Source: Mactromeris polynyma (lineage: Eukaryota; Mollusca; Bivalvia; Venerida; Mactridae). Taken from it: a stretch of DNA of 64,000 nt. Shown here piece after piece: positions 40,001 through 49,000 of this stretch. The notes beneath the pieces were generated by a model, which searched no databases, was not told the origin of the DNA, and worked only from the letters and a program-made list of their open reading frames with translations. Within the stretch, counting starts at the first letter, position 1; each line of letters starts with the position of its first letter. The position numbers and the translations under genes were made by a program. The DNA is taken from contig JASFXZ010000016.1 in assembly GCA_032209605.1 (NCBI GenBank), forward strand, positions 8,432,001 through 8,496,000, written 5' to 3'.

Positions 40001-43000
40001 ATGAACACTGGTATTGCCCCAGTATTAATGAACCCCCTGAAATATCTAGAGAACTGCCTTGGATTGCAACCAGGTTTAAACACATACCTTAAATGCCTTG
40101 CCTATATGAAGTAAGAGTATGGTAAAAAATGCAGATGCATGTAGTAAGATCTTTGACTGACTTCAGAGTTTTACTCCATTTATTAACTGTACGTATCATA
40201 TGACCTGCCTGATTGACCTGCCTACAGATACTATTAAAACTGATATTTATAATATCTACATGATATTATGAATCTTACTAAAGTTTTATAAAATTTTACC
40301 ATTCATATGAAATTTAGGATTCATCTCCTTTGAAATTATAAATAAACCACTGAATGAAAATGTATTTCTTGAAAATCAAAGCATCTGTATAATGAAAAGA
40401 CTTATTTATTGAGAAATTTTGATAGAAATTGCTGAAAATGCAATGGAATTTTTCCAGGACATTTGTACTGCATATTGTTTTAGAAACATGTGAAAGCTGA
40501 AATATCAAAGATGTTAACTACTTTTAGTATCAATGGGCATCCAATTTTCATATACTTTTCTAATTCTTTTTTTTAATTTTCATCGAACTACCTCTCTTTA
40601 TATTTTTAAAATGTTTTTTATAATTATTTCAATAAATATTCATAGCAATATTGTATGACAAGTTAATTACAACTGTTCGATAACAATAAACAAACTATGA
40701 AAGGAAAAAGTAAACAATATCTTTTAAATTTATTTTTTAACTTGTAATTTTGCTTCCATAGAAATAAATGGGAATATCCAATGATTCGGTAGTTATTTGG
40801 TGGGTAATACATTGAGGTATACACCGCAGACACTGCCCATCATGTGACCTAAGAGCTCCTGACTAACCAGCCAGTACCAACCTGAAGCAACTGACAACTT
40901 CCCACACAAATTAGGGATGTCTGACACACTGATTGGACATATTATCTTAAATATCAGAAATAACCACAAAGAAAAAACCTCAGCAGGGGTCCATACCCAT
41001 GACAAACATGTGAGAACTCTACCCACCTAGTAATGTGAGTTGGCTCGAGGTTTTAAATTAAATCACTACTAATGTATATTTCTCATGTACTTTAATTAGC
41101 AGAATTCTAGGGCAAAATATTAAGCTTAACTAAGGCACTTTCTTGTATTTGCTAATTATTTACTTTCAAGTGAACATCATCAAGCACAGAAATGGAATTA
41201 ATATAGTAATTAAGTAACAAAGGTCATGTCTACTTTAAGAAAATCTTCAGTAAATTGTTTCAACTATATGTAGGTCTTTACTAAGAACCCTTGATAGACA
41301 TTTGTTGAACAGTACAGAAGCAGACATGCTGTGTTTGCAAGATTCAACTAGCATATAGCTCAGACAGCTCATAAAACAGAAAATACTCCCACTCTTTAAC
41401 TATAAAATTAGTTTTACATGATGCACTACATACATGGACTCTTAAATGAATATATTATTTTCATTCCCTATATTGCCTCGATACAAAGATCAGACATTTT
41501 TTATCTCATGTTTGATATGGAATTGAAGAAAGAATAGACTGTGTCTGTTGCATTTCCACATCTTATATCATTATACATCTGATGCTGCACTAAGTACCAA
41601 TTACTTTGTAGATAATACTTTAACACACCAATGAATACAGCTAAACGAGACACAAGCTGATGCCACGTAATAATTAACATTCATAGAAATCATTTTGTAC
41701 ATAAATGAAAGTCACGTACCATTCCAGGAAATGTTGCGGGTAATCAGAAACAAAACGTAACAGTTTGCAAAGGGTAATAAATGGATGGCTAGAGGCAACA
41801 GTGTTTCCTCAGTCTTCGATCAAACATGATACACGGCATTCAAATGGTTAGATTTCTGATGTAATCATACTGGCATATATCATTCGTACCTTATGGCCAT
41901 ACACTCTATCATTATTGTACACCTTCAAACCAGAGTACATCTAACTAATGGTGCAATCAACAATCATAACCCAGGGCTTTTCTAGGAATTTTGGGAAAGG
42001 GCCCCAGGTGAACTTGGGATTTTTTTGCAGTAAATTATAAAAATTTGGAAAAATGTATCAAGGAAACGAATGTAATTTAGTAATTTTTTATGTTTAATGC
42101 TGATTATTAATACTTATTTTTCTAGTTTTACACTCTTTAAAGAATATAGCTGAGCTCTAACAGTGTTTTCACACACAACTCTGCATGTACTGCAGTACAA
42201 ATGATCATAAAATTGGTTTAACCTGGGTAAATGAGCTTCTCAGAGAAGTATGTAAACTCATTCTGATTTCATTTGGGAAGATTTTGTTGAGATTGGGAAA
42301 CTTGGAGCCTATTGGGAATGGGGTTTAAGAAAAGCCATGTTACACCTGGTCATACAACTTTATACAGGCATACAATTAAATTACAGAATCAGATACTACA
42401 GCATGGACAGCAGATTTTCATGTTGGAAGTGTACAGTATGAATGCCCATATAAAACCATAGTTTGTGGAGACAACATTCTGCACCAATACCAAAATATTA
42501 CATTTGTATAAATAAATTTTATTCTTCTAGTTAACTACTTAGTTCAAATATTTTGATAATTGTTTTTGCTTTTTGTAGCAAACTTGAAAAGCTTGATGTA
42601 AGCCGACACTAAATGATCATGTACATGGAAAGAATTTCTGGTCATAAAAGATATATTTATATTCAAAATCACTCATAAATTTATTACAAACAAACTGTAT
42701 ATTGCGCTGAATATATAATGCAACAATAGTTCATTATTTATCAATTTCAACAAACACATCTATTCCACTATGAGACAAATGGGAAAATATTTTGTGAGTA
42801 ATTATTTTTAATTCCAGGCAATTTCTGCTTAAAACGTCTACTTTATTGAGGAAAAGTTTGTCTTTTTGTTCTGTAGGCTTCTGTAAGTTATTGTGAGAAT
42901 TGTCAAGCATCAACAATTCATTAATACAAACTTACACCAACAGTGCAGACCTGACAATGAAATCTTACCTGTATGTAATCTAAGATGTACTTTCAAACTA

Positions 43001-46000
43001 CCATGAGTTGAAAAATTCTTCTCACAAACATTACACTTATACTGTTTGATTCCAGTGTGTGTTCGGATATGAGAGTTTAATGTACTCTTCACAGCAAATG
43101 CACGGAAGCACTGTGTACACTTGTAGGGTTTCTCATGTGAGTGTATTCGGGTGTGGCGCACAAGATCACTGGGTTTCTTGAATTCTTTCATACAGAAAGA
43201 GCACTGATGCCAAGTTGTTGAACCCAACTAAAAAATAATAATTTGATAAGTACACAAAAACAAAACATTTCAAGGCATACAGACTGGGTTATAGTAGCAA
43301 CCCCAGATAACCTCAATATTGATTTAAGAATCTCCAAAAAAAGGTAGTGTAGAATAAATAAGGATTACTTTATCTATGTATGTCCAATTAAAATTAAACT
43401 TATACCATTTAAAAGCTAATAAAATATTCTTTCAAACAGAATATGACTTGTTGTACTTGATCAAAAAATGTTGACTTAATTGTCGATATATTACCAATAA
43501 ATTGGTAATTATCGGCGGCGCGCTATCAGATTTTTGCACACTATGCCTGAGGGTGGTGTATTTCATGTTTGAATGCGAAAAAATTGCATGAACGAATATT
43601 AATGAGGTATTGTTATCCAATCAGACGAGAGAATGACATTTTATGTCGTTTTTGAACATATTGAATCCGACATTTCGTGTTCAAGTTACAGCCCACCAAA
43701 GTCAACGTACAAAGTGCATGATTTTTCTAAGGTATTATTCTAATGTTCACTAACCATTATATTCTAGATGTTCTAAAGTTTCCAAAAATGTATAATTCAA
43801 TGTTTTAAAGCATAATTTAATGGCCCGCATCGACCGTCAAAGTTGACCATTTGCAAAATTTAGCATCTCAACAAACCTGTCGCCATATTGGATTCACTGT
43901 AACAGTTATTTTATGAAAACAAGAACAAAAAATTGACATGCAAAATAACTTTTACAAGTGACATGAAATGAGACAATATGTAATTCTAAAGTTAATGCAT
44001 CACCCAAAATATCGCTATTATTATTGAGATCCTCTTAGCAATGCTTCACTTGATTTTTAGCACAACTTTCTATGCGAGAAAGTAAAAGTTAAGTTAATCC
44101 CTTTTCCTCTAACATTTAACTTTCCCAGTTTATCTTTAACCACGAAGTAGTAATAAAACCACTAAAAATCCAGAAGATTTTTTTTTTCACTGGGCACACT
44201 GCTTTTCAGATAAACTTATCCAAATCATTTTAAATTTTTAATGTCAAGAAAGAATATGCTTCTTCCAAAAAAAAACATGTTTTATACTAGGTTTACATTA
44301 CATAAATGCAAAAAAGTAAATGAACATACTTGTAAACTATTGTTAGCAGTGAGCAATCTATATGAACTATAATATACAGGAGTGTATGCTAGTCAGCAAA
44401 AGTCATGCTTGAAGTTTCAGGAGTCAGTATTTCATAATTTGGCAAGAATATTTCGAACAATAAGTTGTGAACCAGCTCTTCTGAGTAGTAAATATATATA
44501 TATATGTATGTACAACAATACCTTTCTGACGTAATGTTTCTTGATGGCACCAGTAGCCGTATCTCGAACATTCATCACAGACATTGTACCACCAGACTTA
44601 GATTCAGTGTTGTTTGTAGTGTTACCTGATCCAGGCAAACCACTATTCTGTAATGCTTGTTGAAGTATATCATCAGACACCTATAATTTATAGAAGTGAT
44701 ATCAAGTTTTATAACAAGAAGACTTAATACTATATAGGATAACATGCTCCTAAACTAATAACTAATCAGACACCTATAATGAATAGAAGTGATATCAAAT
44801 TTTATAACAAGAAGACTTAATACTATATAGGATAACATGCTCCTAAACTAAAAACTAAAAACCAAACACAAATTGTCGAAAAATAATCGGTTACTATTCG
44901 GTAAGGTTTTTAAAAACGACAAGGGAAGGAACTGGAGGATAAATGGCTGTTCCCTCGAAAAATATCATTATAATGACATCATCATAACAGAATTCGTACA
45001 TTCTAGATGTTTGAAAGAGTTTTCAATGATGAAATAGAAAATGCATATTTATATAAAAACAATAGCCAATAAAAAACACTAGTAATGAGTTGTTTTTAAC
45101 TAATGCATTGAAACAGGTTTTACAATTTATTGAATAAATAGCATATCCCTTGTGTACATATATAAATGAAACATGGAACTAACTGGCTGTGTCTGTTGTT
45201 GTGTAGATCCAGCTTCAGACAGTTCAAGTAATTGTTGTATAACATCTTGAGCTTCCCCATCTTTCTCCCCTTCCTTCGGTGCTCCGTCGTTCTGCATGGC
45301 CTGTAATAAAGGAGGCTTACATTATTCAATGAATTATAACTACAGTATTACACTGAAAACAAGTCACAATTTAATCTGCATTTTATTACAAACAACTGGC
45401 CTTTGTATAAATTTAACTTAATGTGTTAGACAAAACAAAAACTATGCCGGTTTTGACCCAGAGTCTGAACACTAAATAATCTGAAACAAATATCAACATG
45501 TAACAATGGAAGAAAGTTTAAGAACGAGACAGTTAAATAGATTTGGAATATGTTCTTACCACTGAGTGGAATCTGCTTATATTCGTGAGCGTTCAGACTA
45601 TCAGGTTATACATGGACACTCGTCACATTTATGCAAAGTCGGATCATTGGATTCATTTGTGATCGTGTGAACATGCTGTAAGAATGCATTTTATAAAAAA
45701 AATATCACAACCGACGAAGCAATCGGCATTTGTACAGATTTTACCAAATGTGATGAACAAAAAAACTATGTGGGTTTTGACCCTCAGTCTGAACACTAAT
45801 AAATCAGAAACAAATATCAATATTTTACATGGAAGAAAGTTTAAGAACAGTAACGGTAAACTAAAGTTTGATAATGTAATTACCCCTGTGTGGAATCTGC
45901 TTATGTGAGCATTCAGACTACCAAGTTTCTTGAAGATACATGGACACTCATCACATTTATACAAATTCTGATCAATGGTTTCATTTGTGATAGTGTGAAC

Positions 46001-49000
46001 ACGCTGTAAGAATACAAACAACAAGAGCACAAATAAGAGAATAGTAGATAAACCAATGCATAAGAGCAACAATAATTCATCGCAATTTCAATGAAGCGCT
46101 CGAAGAAGCAGAGCTACGGTAAATCTTAATTTGAAGAAGTAGACATTTGGTAAAGCTCAAGTCACTTTTTGTTCATTGTTTCATGGTCTGAAAGTTTCTG
46201 TAAACTAAACATTGCATTAACTAAGCAATGGCTTTGTTATTTTGACACTAAATTAATCGACATCAGGAAAGTGTATTTTTTGCATCCTGTACCTTTGATC
46301 ACTATGAGAGATGATGATAGAGTAACAATAACAAGTTTTAATGGATGAGCCAATGTTGATTTTTCTACCATCAACTATAATGTTAACATCAGCTGCTTTA
46401 AACTGCACTTCTCTTTCTCCATTAAACCATGACTTAATTCAACAGTAACAAGCATTTATACGCACTAAGTGCCAACAAGAGATGTCACTTTCTGTATAAA
46501 AAAAAACAAATTTCGACATAATCTTTATGAAAGTTGAGAGGAATACTGAAATATGCATCTTATGGAGAATTAGAGTTTAAAATGCGGACAAAGCGTTTTT
46601 CCTTTGTGAAGATTTGACTGAAAATATTTCATCTAAAGCCAATGCCATTCATCCTATATCAATAACTGGTGGGAAAGGTGTTCATTGCTTGTTTAATTAG
46701 CACAGGTTGGAGGCCCATGACTCTTTAACCTGTCTAGACCATCAATCTCCCAACTATGGGTTTCACATAGGATGTTGCTCTGGAGATGTGGGACTATATC
46801 TGAGTTACTGTTGGAAATAGTGTTGAGAAATGAATATCAAAGCATCATACCTGTACATGAGCTCTCAAGTTGCCCTTCTGAGAGAAACCAGCTTTACAGA
46901 ACTGACACTTATGTGGTTTATCATTAGTATGACGACCTAATACATGCATTTGTAATGCTCCTTTCTGATTGAATGCCTTGTTGCATAAATTACATTTAAA
47001 TGGTCTATCACCTGTAAACAACATAGAAGAGTTATGTCTTAACTTTAGTTGATGTTTTTTATTATATGTACATGTATAAAGAAATATAAAAAGAAAATTT
47101 ACACATTTAATTTTTTTTAAATAAACTTTGCATCAATAACATATGAATCTAGAATATATAATATTACATTACCACAAACATACATCAATGGTTCTGATTT
47201 TCTAAACGACTTAAAATCTATTTGTTAAAGTAAACTTCATGACTACCTTTAAGTACCATGTCTTAATGACACGAAAATCAAAATATTACCTGTATGAACT
47301 CTTTCATGTCTCAATAATTGACTTGGTTTCTGGAATGTTTTCATACAATGTTGACATTTATGTGAAAATCCAGATCTGTCTATCTCCTTCTTGTATGTAC
47401 GATGGGACATTGATTTCCTAAAAACGTAACACCACATTGTTCAATTTATTGTTACAACTCTTCACACACAGCAAAACAAAACAAGCTGGTGGTAGATAAA
47501 AAGGGTGGCTGGAAAACAGCTGTAAATAGAGCTCCAAAGATATCTTTTTAAAACAGTTAAAATACTGTCATATACCATGACAATAGTGGCACAATTCACA
47601 GCAACTCAGCATAAGAATGCAGTACTTTTAGAGCAATATGATAATTCACCAAAAAAGTCATTGAGACTACTTTGACTGAACGCCATGTCATTGCAAGTAC
47701 AAATGTATCAATGAAATATAAATAGCAATATTGAACATTTCTTGTAAATGGTTATAATAAATGAGAAAAATATATATGGTTTTACTTGATCTTAAAATGT
47801 TGCTTGGTATGATCCTTCAATTCTTTCTGGTTATCAAAGGAAGCATTACATTGTCTACATGAGTATACACGTGTTCCTTCTCTATCTTCCTGGTGATCTA
47901 ACATGTGTTTGTCTAGCTGACCCTGGAATATTAAGTACAGAATAACATTAAAATACAGTCAATTCAAGAGAGAGAGAGTGGTAGAGTAATTAATTAGGGG
48001 TCATCTCTCAACACAGAGGTCAAAGATTTAATCATTAAAAAATATATATGAGTACATGTGAACCTTTTCAGAAGGGAAATTAGCAGATTACTCCCGAAAA
48101 AAGGGGGAAATTAAGAGTCAAAGTGAGCTTTATTGTACCTGGGTCAGCCTTTTCCTAATTAAGTACTGATTTTTCCAAGAAACAGACTTTAGATTAATTA
48201 AAAAAAAAAATTATATTCACATTACAATTTTATTTATACAGACCTTTAAAAATGGGTGTAAATTAAAGACAAGAGCATCACAAATAATAGTAAAACAGAA
48301 CTTGCATGAAAAACAGAGCAACCTGTCACTATATTCCCTTCTGAGACTAGAAGACTAGAATTCTACATCTAGACAAAAACCTGGAGTCATGATACACAAT
48401 CTATCAAACCAATACAAACCTGCAGTGAAAACTCATCCCCACATTCTGGACACATCAAACTTTCCTCTTTTTCATGCATCATAATATGAGCCTTCAAACT
48501 TGCAACTCGTGAAAACTTCTTTCCACATTCTGGACAGATCGGTTTATCACCAGGCTCAACGTGAGTGGCTAGATGAAGCTTTAAGTTGTCAGCGATGTTA
48601 AATGAAGCTGGACAGTTAAAGCAGCGAAATGGTTTATCATCTTCGTGGGATTTCATGTGACGTTGATACTGGTTCCACTTGTCCAGCTTCTTCTCACAGA
48701 TTTCACAAATAAATGGTCCCTGTAATCAAACATATTTGACATAAGTATTTCATTATCTTATATATACCCTGACAAATCAAACCTGCAGAATTATATTAAA
48801 CCTGGAACTGAAGCATTACATCCAGTGTTATTTCATAGTTTTAAGAGATTATCACAATATACAGCTGAAAGATTTACTGTTTTTGCACTTTAAGATGGGC
48901 AGATAGCGTGAAAAAGGAAAATTGTTTGTGTTTCAATGAGAGAACATGTAGATAAAATCACAATTCATGGGTTTAACTTTTCAAACAAACCAGTTGTAAC

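Noticed and set aside
43480..43890. CpG-containing non-coding block in the intron between exons 11 and 12
   Set aside because: It looks compositionally foreign, but I found no inverted ends, target duplication or coding frame, so it is not called.
46680..46830. Possible further SINE body near znf236 exon 8
   Set aside because: Some tRNA-like and 'ggatgttgctctgg' phrases, but I could not place A and B boxes or ends.
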